This document shows, piece after piece, positions 1 through 8,023 of a DNA stretch of 64,000 bases. Below the pieces are notes generated by a model. That model worked only from the letters and a program-made list of their open reading frames with translations, was not told the origin of the DNA and did no database searches. The stretch covers positions 1 to 64,000 of the forward strand of contig NZ_JADPQF010000005.1 in NCBI RefSeq assembly GCF_015687155.1, in the 5' to 3' direction. The first letter of the stretch is position 1; every line of letters begins with the position of its first letter. The position numbers were made by a program, and so were the translations under genes. This stretch comes from Aliikangiella sp. G2MR2-5 (lineage in GTDB: Bacteria > Pseudomonadota > Gammaproteobacteria > Enterobacterales > Kangiellaceae).

Positions 1-14
1 CTAAGGAACAGAGA

Positions 15-317
15 GTGAATCGAGAAGTCCAAAAAATAGTCCAAAAACTTAGTTTTGTTTTTTCTCTATTTGTACTGTTGGCCCTTGCTGTAGGCTTCTT
101 CTTTGGTGAATATATTGGCGCGCTTGAACCTACCGCACAGTTTTGGGTAGTGTTTGGTTATATCATATTTTTTAGCATAGCCTTCGCCATTATTGGTGCT
201 CCAATCAGAAAGTACGATACTTCCCAATATGATTTATACCCTTTACTGATAAGACAACCGATGACGATTATTACTGTTCTAATAAGTATAATTGTTATGT
301 TAATTAACAATAGTTAA
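15..317 (+). CDS. Small integral membrane protein, unknown function
   Basis: A 100-residue protein with three hydrophobic segments, at roughly residues 13-33, 41-62 and 82-98, so it is probably an inner-membrane protein. The start is GTG, 8 bases after an AAGGA ribosome site at the very beginning of the window. No family is recognised. It is the first of four same-strand genes (to 2085) separated by non-coding spacers with attC-like ends. That layout, with short unknown genes each followed by a folded site, is what integron gene cassettes look like. Coding status is supported by the RBS and the membrane-protein composition; function is unknown. Confidence 0.55.
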   Translation: MNREVQKIVQKLSFVFSLFVLLALAVGFFFGEYIGALEPTAQFWVVFGYIIFFSIAFAIIGAPIRKYDTSQYDLYPLLIRQPMTIITVLISIIVMLINNS

Positions 318-371
318 CAAGACATTGGAAAAACGACGCGAGAAATATGCGCGTTTCAATTTTGCGTTATG
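315..371 (+). other. Possible attC-like recombination site (weak)
   Basis: The spacer after the first gene begins with TTAACAAG at its stop codon and runs to GCGTTATG about 57 bases later. These resemble the outer R'' and R' boxes of an integron attC site. The interior is partly self-complementary (AAACG ... CGTTT). The outer boxes do not match the RYYYAAC/GTTRRRY consensus perfectly, so this is suggestive only. Confidence 0.3.
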
Positions 372-497
372 TTTAAAAAATCGCTTTCGTGTTTTGATAC
401 TCAGAGTCGTGTTATGTTGAACTTACTTGCATAGAATTGATTTTAATTAATAGAAGGTAGATTATTCTGTCTCACAAATTAAGCATGGGATTTTCGA

Positions 498-845
498 ATG
501 ATTCAACTTGGTACTATTTTTATTCTTTTATATGCTGGTATAGCTACTATAGCTTGGTTTAAGGCAAAGAAAAGAAATGCGTTATTTTGGACTGATATAA
601 GCGCGCCAATACTTGTTGTAGTTTTTTGGGTGATTATTACATCCTTTGGATATGGTCACCAAAGTTTAAGTCATTTTGTTGAGGTGCCGATTGCGTTGTT
701 GTTTTCTTTGATAGCGCTATTTGTAAGAGTCTTTATCTTGGACAACTATAGCAAGAAATATAGGCGTAACTCGGTTTTGGTACTAGCATTGTCGCTGATG
801 TTTGTATTTGTACTGCGTACATTTATGCCTTATTTGCCCGAATAG
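498..845 (+). CDS. Small integral membrane protein, unknown function
   Basis: A 115-residue protein with about four hydrophobic segments (near residues 3-20, 32-50, 62-80 and 92-108), mostly aliphatic and aromatic, typical of an inner-membrane protein. No domain is recognised. It lies between a 180 bp spacer upstream and a 92 bp spacer downstream. The downstream spacer contains CATAACC at its start and ACGTTATG near its end, loosely like the boxes of an attC site. Its position in a run of orphan genes suggests a mobile cassette, but nothing in the protein identifies its role. Confidence 0.5.
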   Translation: MIQLGTIFILLYAGIATIAWFKAKKRNALFWTDISAPILVVVFWVIITSFGYGHQSLSHFVEVPIALLFSLIALFVRVFILDNYSKKYRRNSVLVLALSLMFVFVLRTFMPYLPE

Positions 846-937
846 CTAAAACTAAAAACATAACCAGAATTAGAAATAGATTCGGCGAAAAAAAAGCCTC
901 ACAATTTAAATAAACGTTATGTAATATGGAATAAAAC

Positions 938-1369
938 ATGATGAGCTTTAAAGAGACTTTAGTTGAATACGTAATTGTTCAGTTACCTACTGAATTAATT
1001 TCTGAGGAAGGTTTATTAAATGAAGGTAGATGGGTTCCATCTGGCCACAAAAATTTCATGATGCGAATAGACCCCGAAGATCCATCTATACCATTACAAA
1101 GACATGTTCATATCGCGCAAGCAAAACATGTACGCTCTAAAAATATGCAAGCCTCATGGAATGCAGATGGCAGTATTCACGATCGAAAATCATTTAATCG
1201 GCAAGTGGCGACTCAAAATACAGTCCAAGATATAGCTCGCCAAGCATTAAACTTAGCTGCTGATTTTCCACTAGAAGAGAGTGCTCCACCACAAGATGGC
1301 ATGCTAATAGAGTCAGTCGAAAATAATGATGGTATTAGCTATGAGCCTATTTTTTTAAAGGCAGCATAG
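938..1369 (+). CDS. Hypothetical protein, possibly DUF6367-like
   Basis: A 143-residue soluble protein. The central segment (about residues 30-90) has a run of basic and aromatic residues, with the sequence QRHVHIAQAKH followed by an ASWN...DGSIHDRKSFN stretch. I associate this pattern with the uncharacterised DUF6367 family, from memory and with modest confidence. Its stop codon lies 2 bases before the start of the next gene, so the two are almost certainly co-transcribed and possibly translationally coupled. A tightly coupled pair of unknown genes in a cassette-like region could be a toxin-antitoxin or defence pair; no motif confirms this. Confidence 0.55.
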   Translation: MMSFKETLVEYVIVQLPTELISEEGLLNEGRWVPSGHKNFMMRIDPEDPSIPLQRHVHIAQAKHVRSKNMQASWNADGSIHDRKSFNRQVATQNTVQDIARQALNLAADFPLEESAPPQDGMLIESVENNDGISYEPIFLKAA

Positions 1370-1371
1370 AA

Positions 1372-2085
1372 ATGGCAACAATCTTCGCTTTTGTAAAGAT
1401 ATTTGAAAATAGAGAATTCGCTGAAGACTTTATTAATGGAAAGTTATTCATGAATACTATTCGTTCATTCAAAGAGTATCGTGATGAATCCGGAGAGTTA
1501 CGTGGTGATACATTCGAAGGTATTGCGGCACATTATCAACCGGATAAACTTGGAGAAATCAAGATAGGTGATATTACAATTCCTCCGTCTGATTTAGCAT
1601 CGCCTGTTGTTGTTCACGGCAATGATTTTTTAGATCATAACGTTTTTTGTATATATTCATTAAACAGTAGAGGTCATGATTCAGTATCATCAAAAACGAT
1701 TGATGATTTCAAAAAAACCTTAGCACTGCACGAGTCATGTTTTGGTCTAGGTAAGTATTGCGTAATAATCATAAATTCTTCCGAATTCATTTCAAGGTGC
1801 TCTGATGCAATAAAAGCTCTAAACCTAGATGGAAGAATGGGACTGGTTGATTATTTTGATGAACATACATTTCATGGAAATATGCCTCAAGAGGAATTAG
1901 GGTTCCATAAGCGAAGCATTTTTAAAGAACAAAGAGAATATCGAATTAAGATTGATACTCGAAGAGATACCCCTGGGCCATATTTTCTAGAAGTTGGAGA
2001 CCTGTCAGATATAGCGATATTGACAACACCTCAAGAGTTTAATGAAAAATTGGAGATTAAGTTACCTGATGGTAGTCATGCATAA
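1372..2085 (+). CDS. Hypothetical protein, partner of the preceding gene
   Basis: A 237-residue soluble protein that starts 2 bases after the stop of the upstream gene. The N-terminal part has a short pattern (FINGKLFMNTIRSFKEY ... RGDTFEG) and the C-terminal part has an FKEQREYRIKI motif around residue 188. This arrangement is reminiscent of DUF2971-type proteins found in accessory regions, but I do not recognise it firmly. No catalytic motif, signal peptide or membrane segment is evident. Its stop codon is inside the left box of a longer attC-like structure, as in a cassette. Function unknown. Confidence 0.55.
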   Translation: MATIFAFVKIFENREFAEDFINGKLFMNTIRSFKEYRDESGELRGDTFEGIAAHYQPDKLGEIKIGDITIPPSDLASPVVVHGNDFLDHNVFCIYSLNSRGHDSVSSKTIDDFKKTLALHESCFGLGKYCVIIINSSEFISRCSDAIKALNLDGRMGLVDYFDEHTFHGNMPQEELGFHKRSIFKEQREYRIKIDTRRDTPGPYFLEVGDLSDIAILTTPQEFNEKLEIKLPDGSHA

Positions 2086-2359
2086 CAAGCAGCAGCAACG
2101 GACAATCAAACCTGTCACTCAAAATGCTGCGCAATTACGTTCCAGCTTTGCCAGCCGCTGTGCTGGGCGTAATGTCTCCTTTTGGCCGTTTTGATGCCAG
2201 ATACAGTTTATAAGTAAACTTCCGCCTTATTGCGGTTGCTGTCAGTTTATACTGCGCATCACTTTGAAGAGAAGTTACAACTATCAGTGTCAGATTTAAT
2301 CGAGACTTGATTTGAAGTTTGTAAGTTCAAGCCTTAATATTCTCAATTTAGTTGTTAGG
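2082..2359 (+). other. attC-like folded site at the end of a possible gene-cassette array
   Basis: This non-coding stretch begins ATAACAAGC at the stop codon of the last cassette-like gene and ends GTTGTTAGGC. These are close to the outer boxes of integron attC sites, which are cut at G/TTAGGC. Just inside are GCAGCAACGGACAATC and CCTGTCACTC, strings typical of many attC sites. An imperfect hairpin, ATTACGTTCCAGC at 2134-2146 with GCTGGGCGTAAT at 2162-2173, lies inside. At 278 bases it is longer than usual, so it may be two merged or decayed sites. Established operon genes on the opposite strand follow directly. Confidence 0.4.
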
Positions 2360-2396
2360 CAAACGTAAATTTTTCAGGTTGCCTACTATTGAATAG

Positions 2397-3353
2397 CTAG
2401 TTTTGAGTTAGGTAGTGCATACTCACCAGACGCTCCTTGTCCATCCAGTGCTTTTCACTTTTTAATCCCGCTTTGTCTGCCAGTTCAATAAAAGCCTGGT
2501 TTGAATATTTATACGAGTTTTCAGTATGGATCGTTTCTTCTTTATCAAATTCAAATCTTTGTTTTTCAATTTCAATTGTCTGAGCCTTTCTGCTCTTTAA
2601 GTGCATTTCTATTCGGCTTTCCTCATGATTGAAAAGAGCCTCATGTTGAAAGCTATCCAGATCTATGTCAGCTTCAAGCTCTCGATTAATTCTTGATAAT
2701 ATATTTTTATTAAATTTTGCAGTTACTCCTTTTTTATCGTTATATGCAGCTTCAATACGATCAACCGATTTTTTTAAATCAAAGCCGACAATAACCGCTC
2801 CGTCTACGTCAGCTAATTGTGCAAGATTGCTTAACAGCTTTGAAGCTTGTGTCGGAGAAAAATTGCCTATGGTAGAGCCGGGGAAAAACACTGTCCGGTT
2901 ACTTTCGGTTGTTCTTTTGTCCCAGTGAACTTTGTCGGTAAAATCAGCTTTTATTGGCTGAACTTCCAGGAGTGGAAATTTTTGATTGATTTTTTCTTTT
3001 GAGTAATTGAGAAAGTCCTCGGAGATATCTATCGGTACATATGACTTGGGAGAGTCAAGCGCAGAGAGTAATTTTTGAATTTTTGTACCAGCACCAGCAC
3101 CAGGCTCAATGATGGTCGCCTGGGAGCCAATCATATTCGCGAGTTCCTGCTTAATTGAATCTAACAAAGAGAGTTCCGTTCGCGTAATGTAGTATTCATC
3201 AAGTTCACAAATATCTTCGAAAAGTTGAGAACCTTTAGAATCATAGAAGTATTTGCAAGGTAGTGTTTTTTGTTTCTGAGAAAGCCCTTCTATGACATCT
3301 TGAGCGAATTCTTCGGTTTCTTTTTTTATAACTTTTGCTTTGGCTTCCATCAC
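2397..3353 (-). CDS. egtD: L-histidine N-alpha-methyltransferase EgtD
   Basis: EgtD uses three S-adenosylmethionine molecules to convert histidine to hercynine (trimethylhistidine), the first step of ergothioneine synthesis, in the cytoplasm. The 318 residues match the family's usual length. The N-terminal YDSKGSQLFEDICELDEYY block and the SAM-binding segment IIEPGAGAGTKIQKLL (about residue 80) are family hallmarks. The start overlaps the stop of egtB by 4 bases (ATGA type), so the two form one operon with egtB first. Ergothioneine is a thiol antioxidant. The gene for the final lyase step (EgtE-like) is not adjacent. Confidence 0.92.
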   Translation of the reverse strand: MMEAKAKVIKKETEEFAQDVIEGLSQKQKTLPCKYFYDSKGSQLFEDICELDEYYITRTELSLLDSIKQELANMIGSQATIIEPGAGAGTKIQKLLSALDSPKSYVPIDISEDFLNYSKEKINQKFPLLEVQPIKADFTDKVHWDKRTTESNRTVFFPGSTIGNFSPTQASKLLSNLAQLADVDGAVIVGFDLKKSVDRIEAAYNDKKGVTAKFNKNILSRINRELEADIDLDSFQHEALFNHEESRIEMHLKSRKAQTIEIEKQRFEFDKEETIHTENSYKYSNQAFIELADKAGLKSEKHWMDKERLVSMHYLTQN

Positions 3354-4591
3354 AGTGTCTCCGCAAGTCTAATGCCGGTAAATTGCCAGCTGGCGCCAGG
3401 GTAGAAAAAATTTCGATAAGTTGTGCGTATGTGGTCAGCAGGCGTAGCGACGGAACCTCCGCGAAGTACATATTGATTGACCATAAATTTTCCGTTGTAC
3501 TCACCAATTGCACCCGAAGCTGTTTTGAAGCCGGGATAGGCATTGTAACTACTGCTTGTCCACTGCCATAACTGTTCCATCATGTTAAAGCTATTATTCT
3601 GACTTTGAGCTGCAACTTCCCACTCGTATTCACTTGGTAAGCGTTTTCCTTTCCAGCTAGCAAATGCGTTGGCTTCAAAATAGTTGATATGTTTAACCGG
3701 AAGCTCTGGAACAATTTCTTTTTCTCCTGAAAATGTATGCTCCAACCATTTATTTTCTTTATTTTGCCAATATAAAGGATGTGTAATACTTTTTTCTTTT
3801 ATTTTGTACCAGGCTTCAGAAAGCCAATAGGAAGGTTCCTGATATCCGCCATCGTCAATAAATTCGAGGTACTCCCTATTACTGACTAATTGACTATCGA
3901 TGGCAAAGGCTTCTAAAAACACACGATGTCTGGGACCTTCATTGTCAAAATAGAAGCTATCATCATTTGAACCAATGTTGTAGAGACCTGAAGAAAAACC
4001 TATCGAAGCGTTTGATTTTACCGGAAGCAAGTTTGACTCGATTTTTACCCCTTGAGAAAAATATTGATAATCAAAGGGAGTGAAGGAGGTTAGATGTTTA
4101 AAATCGGTAAACATTAATTCCTGATGTTGTTGCTCATGATGGATAAGTAATTCTATAAGATTATATAGTTCTCTATCTAAGCCTTCATCGAACAAAGCTT
4201 TCATCAATTTGTCGATAGACCGGCGGTAAGTTTCTACTTCGCTACGTGTTGGCCTTATCAATAGTCCTCTATTGGCTCTAGGATATTGAGCGCCAATGGC
4301 GTTGTAATAGGAATTAAACAGGAATTCAAAATGTGGGTTAAAGGGCTGATAATTTGGTATTGAAGGCTTAAGGATAAAAGTTTCAAATGCCCACGTCGTG
4401 TGAGCCAAATGCCACTTTAATGGGGAAGCATCTGACATCGACTGAGATTGAATGTCTTCGTCGGATAATGTAGAGCAAATTTGCAGCGAGTAATCTCGAG
4501 TACGCTGATAATTCTGCCAAAGGGCTTTGATCTTTTCCGTTGCAATTACGTCATAGTGAGATTTCTGGCATTGCTCAGAAACTGCTGTCAT
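3350..4591 (-). CDS. egtB: Ergothioneine biosynthesis sulfoxide synthase EgtB
   Basis: EgtB is a non-heme iron enzyme that joins hercynine to a sulfur donor (gamma-glutamylcysteine or cysteine) using oxygen. The 413-residue protein has the expected two parts: a DinB-like N-terminal helical domain and a formylglycine-generating-enzyme-like C-terminal domain (about residues 200-410). The iron ligands are visible as His61 in a KWHLAHT context and the HxxxHxE motif at His152/His156/Glu158. It is first in a two-gene operon and overlaps egtD by 4 bases. Whether it prefers gamma-glutamylcysteine or cysteine cannot be told from the sequence. A class II glutamine amidotransferase that could be an EgtC lies 18 kb away. 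Confidence 0.92.
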   Translation of the reverse strand: MTAVSEQCQKSHYDVIATEKIKALWQNYQRTRDYSLQICSTLSDEDIQSQSMSDASPLKWHLAHTTWAFETFILKPSIPNYQPFNPHFEFLFNSYYNAIGAQYPRANRGLLIRPTRSEVETYRRSIDKLMKALFDEGLDRELYNLIELLIHHEQQHQELMFTDFKHLTSFTPFDYQYFSQGVKIESNLLPVKSNASIGFSSGLYNIGSNDDSFYFDNEGPRHRVFLEAFAIDSQLVSNREYLEFIDDGGYQEPSYWLSEAWYKIKEKSITHPLYWQNKENKWLEHTFSGEKEIVPELPVKHINYFEANAFASWKGKRLPSEYEWEVAAQSQNNSFNMMEQLWQWTSSSYNAYPGFKTASGAIGEYNGKFMVNQYVLRGGSVATPADHIRTTYRNFFYPGASWQFTGIRLAETL

Positions 4592-4979
4592 TGGATTTGG
4601 TCCTTTTGGTAGACTCGATTATTGTATTTATCGGCTTACTCTTTATTTAGAAAAGCCTCTGTTGCAAGAAACCTGACTAATGTCTTACCAATGAGTTCAC
4701 TATAGTCGAAGGCTAAGGGCATAACAATTGAATTAGACTATCGTTGCTCTACAGACATGAAGTTTGCCAGTATAGAGGATGTCATCATATTGCTTTGCAA
4801 CAGTGGAACTTATCGGCTTTAGTGTAAGACTGAATCAATGCAGAAATATTACAAGCTTTTTCAAAAAAAATTATTTTGAATAAAAGAGAAGCCTTGAAGC
4901 TTAATGGGGAATCAAGGCTTGAATACGCTTAATGCGGTCAGGAGGATTTATAAACAGGTTTTAAACTGATACTAATTTA
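4592..4979. other. 388 bp gap between egtB and the next small gene
   Basis: No convincing gene is seen here. The right part should hold the minus-strand egtB promoter, but no clear box was picked out. At 4889-4920 there is a hairpin with perfect 9-base arms (AAGCCTTGA ... TCAAGGCTT); reading on the minus strand it is followed by a T-rich tract, so it may terminate the small gene at 4980-5204. Confidence 0.4.
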
Positions 4980-5204
4980 TTAGCGATTTACGGATGCAAA
5001 TCTGGATTGTAGTGATTGAATATGCTTCGCTTCACTCTCTTCCATATCACGTTTTTGGTTTAAAACGCTTAAAAATTCTTCCATCGATACTTCTTCGACA
5101 GAGTAATGAAGTCTATTAGTAAATGGGGTTGCGTCTACTTCTCTAATCACTGGAGCTCTCCAAAATAATAACCTCAGCAGTAATAACTGCTCTGAAGCTA
5201 TCAA
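4980..5204 (-). CDS. Possible small protein, unknown function
   Basis: A 74-residue reading frame with a TTG start, preceded on the minus strand by an AGGCAAG string that could act as a ribosome site. The first 17 residues are leucine-rich and hydrophobic; the C-terminal half is charged and helical (MEESEAKHIQSLQSRF). No family is recognised. A hairpin with 9-base arms lies 60 bases after the stop. The short length and rare start leave real doubt that it is translated. Confidence 0.3.
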   Translation of the reverse strand: MIASEQLLLLRLLFWRAPVIREVDATPFTNRLHYSVEEVSMEEFLSVLNQKRDMEESEAKHIQSLQSRFASVNR

Positions 5205-5500
5205 ACTTGCCTATTCTCTATTTGCGATATTTTATGGGGTTGCTTGTAATTTTTATAGTCGTGTTATCTTAAATATTTGTGAGATATTGACCATTTGTTG
5301 CTACAGCTTTGTGCTTGTTGTTTGGCACGCTCAATAGACCCTGTGCCTGGCTTCAGTGATGGATATTTAAAGAATAAGGTCTAAAATTAATACTATAGAG
5401 CTCGTTTAGGGCGAACTTTTCTTCCTTTTTACTCAATGAGTTAAAGTGTTTCGGCAAAATAGGAGGGAAGCTTAGATATTTCGCGGTTTGGGTGTAAATA

Positions 5501-7378
5501 ATGGTCAATAAAGTAGTATTTAGTGCGCTCATCCCTGTTTTCCTGTCTATTTTGTCTTTCGGCTTGAAAGCTACAGGAAAGATTCCTCAATATCAGAATT
5601 TACAGCAAATGCGAGAACTGGTTTTTATAGAGCCGATGAACGCAATTCAAAAGCTGGAATCACTTAGAGAGAATCTGGAGCTTTCAAATCGAAAAACGCA
5701 GGCTTTGTGGCATTTGCTTTATGTACAGGCACTAAACAATTCCTATCACTTTGATGAATATGAAAAAACATTAAAAAATGCTCTCACCTTGATCAGCGGA
5801 GATGTTGATCTGGAAGTCAAGTCGTTGCTGATGACATATCAGGGAATATCTCTCCACAGGAAAGGAGAGTTCCAGGAGTCGATTAATGTACTCAGAGATG
5901 CCGCCGCTGTTGGCCAGGAGGCTGGCTCAGATTTTGCGTATGTTCTTGCTCAGGTTGAATTGACCTACGCTTTGTCGTTAGCAGAGCAGCTGGAATTCGC
6001 CATGCTCGAAGTGCAAAAAGCCTATATTGTCGCATCAAAATTGAATAATGACTTTCTTTCGGGGTTACTTGAAGAGGTCAATGCAACTTTGATGGGGTAT
6101 AGAGATGAGTACGATGGAAGTATTGAAAGCTATCTATCCGCCGCTAATTATTATGCAAAAGTCGATTATCCCTACTACCTGGGGGAAAGTGCTTACGGCA
6201 TAGCATCGACATATCGCTATGCTGGAGAGTTAGAAAAAGCGCACTTTTGGTACGATCGATATCTCAAATATGTCGACTCTTTTAATTCAACTTATACTTA
6301 CTTCTTTTACAACTATGGCAAAGCGATGACATATGCTGCGCAGGGAAACTGTACTTATGCACTGAATTCAATAACCGCTGCGATATCAGTTGTACAATTT
6401 AAAGATTACAAAGCGGAGCTATACAAACAATTGAGTCGTTGTCTTGGAAAGTACAAAGATTTTGTCGGCGCCGAGGCTGCGCTTGATCAGGCTAAGATTA
6501 TTTATCAGGAAATCCCGGAATTGAATGGAACAAGCTGGTCCGTAGAAGTAGAGATGGTAGAAGCAGAGCTACTGGCCTATAGAGGAGAGTTTGACAAGGC
6601 TTATGAGAGAATCCGCTCTTATTATGAGCAACTCAATGAAATTAAAAGAAAAAGCATGACCAAGCGCCTGGATAAGCTAAAGATTGCAATTCAAGCTGAG
6701 CGCCAAAATATGGAAATGAATCTGTTTGATAGCAAGGCCAGATTGTATCAAGCAGAAATGGAAAGTCAGCTTAGAAAAAATCAGGTACAGAAAATGTGGT
6801 TAATGGCTGCTGTTTTATGCATTCTACTGATGATTGCTTTCGGCCTTTATCAATTGACCATTTCAAAGAAGCTCAAAAGGCTTTCGATTACCGATGAGCT
6901 AACCGGTCTAAAAAACAGAAGGTTTATTTTTGATACTATTAAACAAGTACTCGAAGGCCGTCCAGCTCATATTGAAACTCATTCGGTATTACTAATGGAT
7001 CTGGACTGTTTGAAGCAAATCAATGACAGCTATGGACATCATATTGGAGATACCGCTATTAAGGAAGTCGCCCGGCTGGGGTTGAGTATATTAAGAGAAG
7101 GTGATGTTTTTGCCCGAATAGGCGGGGATGAATTTATGATATTACTTTCACGCGTTACCTCCAATAATCAGGCGCCAATGATCGCAGGTAGACTACTTGA
7201 GCAAATATCTGATGCTAAGATTAGTACTGACACAGGTAATCAGATAAATCTTTCTGTTAGTATTGGCGTGGCTCATATGACCAGGGATCTGGATTCACCA
7301 ACCTCAATTTACAGTAGAGCTGACCAAGCACTTTATCAGGCTAAGAGAGACGGAAAAGGTAGAGTTTCCGTTTGGTAA
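5501..7378 (+). CDS. Membrane-anchored TPR diguanylate cyclase
   Basis: This 625-residue protein should make the second messenger cyclic di-GMP from two GTP. An N-terminal signal-like segment (residues 1-26) is followed by a long tetratricopeptide-type helical region (about 30-400), a coiled-coil stretch, one membrane helix (about 432-452) and a C-terminal GGDEF domain. The active-site motif GGDEF is intact at 541-545, and a product-inhibition RxxD site lies five residues before it (532-535). The helical repeats are therefore predicted to be periplasmic, sensing a ligand or protein, with the cyclase in the cytoplasm. It stands alone, 140 bp upstream of the nir operon on the same strand. The signal sensed is unknown. 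Confidence 0.9.
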   Translation: MVNKVVFSALIPVFLSILSFGLKATGKIPQYQNLQQMRELVFIEPMNAIQKLESLRENLELSNRKTQALWHLLYVQALNNSYHFDEYEKTLKNALTLISGDVDLEVKSLLMTYQGISLHRKGEFQESINVLRDAAAVGQEAGSDFAYVLAQVELTYALSLAEQLEFAMLEVQKAYIVASKLNNDFLSGLLEEVNATLMGYRDEYDGSIESYLSAANYYAKVDYPYYLGESAYGIASTYRYAGELEKAHFWYDRYLKYVDSFNSTYTYFFYNYGKAMTYAAQGNCTYALNSITAAISVVQFKDYKAELYKQLSRCLGKYKDFVGAEAALDQAKIIYQEIPELNGTSWSVEVEMVEAELLAYRGEFDKAYERIRSYYEQLNEIKRKSMTKRLDKLKIAIQAERQNMEMNLFDSKARLYQAEMESQLRKNQVQKMWLMAAVLCILLMIAFGLYQLTISKKLKRLSITDELTGLKNRRFIFDTIKQVLEGRPAHIETHSVLLMDLDCLKQINDSYGHHIGDTAIKEVARLGLSILREGDVFARIGGDEFMILLSRVTSNNQAPMIAGRLLEQISDAKISTDTGNQINLSVSIGVAHMTRDLDSPTSIYSRADQALYQAKRDGKGRVSVW

Positions 7379-7447
7379 TTAATTGAATTTGAAAGAATAA
7401 AGTCTGAAGTAGCCCGTTTTTTCTTTAGTTTCTTGCCGCTCTAAACT

Positions 7448-7488
7448 CTGATCCACATCAAAAACAAACAGTACATACTCCTTATAAT
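7448..7488 (+). promoter_or_regulatory. FNR/Dnr-type box and promoter of the nirC operon
   Basis: CTGAT-CCAC-ATCAA at 7448-7461 matches 9 of 10 positions of the FNR/ANR/Dnr consensus TTGAT-N4-ATCAA. A TATAAT -10 hexamer lies at 7483-7488. The implied transcription start (about 7495) is 41 bases from the box centre, which is the geometry of a class II FNR-activated promoter. It sits 60 bases before nirC and suggests induction by low oxygen or NO. Confidence 0.7.
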
Positions 7489-7520
7489 TACATCATGGCC
7501 AACAATAACAGGATCTGGTT

Positions 7521-8012
7521 ATGATTTTTCATAAGAACAGTTCTCTAAAAACACTCCCTGTTTTAGCCGCCCTGATCTATCTGGTGCTAACTGGGGCTAT
7601 CGGTCTATTTTGGCAAACTGTGAATGCGGAAGGTCTTGCTGACAGCGAGTCTTCTTCAAACAAGGAATCTATTGAAAATCCTTCTCTCAAGGAAGTTCCT
7701 CATCTCTCATCGTTAAGCAAAAAAGATAGAGAGGAGTTAATCTACTTGCTAAAACAAGATTGTGGATCTTGTCATGGATTAACGTTACAGGGCGGACTAG
7801 GCCCGCCATTATTGAAAGCCAACTTGAAAGGCAAACCGGAATCCTATATTGCTATTGTAATTGCCGAAGGACGACCTGGCACGCCCATGCCGCCGTGGAA
7901 GTCTATCTTGGATGAACAGCAAATCAATTTTCTCGCTCACTATCTTAAATCCGATTTCAATGTGTTGTCTCGCTATCAGGTAGCTACCAACAACAGTGAA
8001 AAAAATAATTAA
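7521..8012 (+). CDS. nirC: NirC-like c-type cytochrome
   Basis: A 163-residue monoheme cytochrome c. It has an N-terminal hydrophobic signal or anchor (about residues 11-34), a Ser-rich linker, the heme attachment motif CGSCH at 81-85, and a likely axial methionine at Met123 in GTPMPPW. In denitrifiers NirC accompanies cytochrome cd1 nitrite reductase, as an electron carrier or in heme d1 maturation. It is first in the operon, 60 bases after an FNR-type box, and 11 bases separate it from nirF. The segment may remain as a membrane anchor, since no clean cleavage site is evident beyond VNAEG. The NirC assignment rests on gene order as well as the heme motif. Confidence 0.8.
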   Translation: MIFHKNSSLKTLPVLAALIYLVLTGAIGLFWQTVNAEGLADSESSSNKESIENPSLKEVPHLSSLSKKDREELIYLLKQDCGSCHGLTLQGGLGPPLLKANLKGKPESYIAIVIAEGRPGTPMPPWKSILDEQQINFLAHYLKSDFNVLSRYQVATNNSEKNN

Positions 8013-8023
8013 GGAAAAATAAA

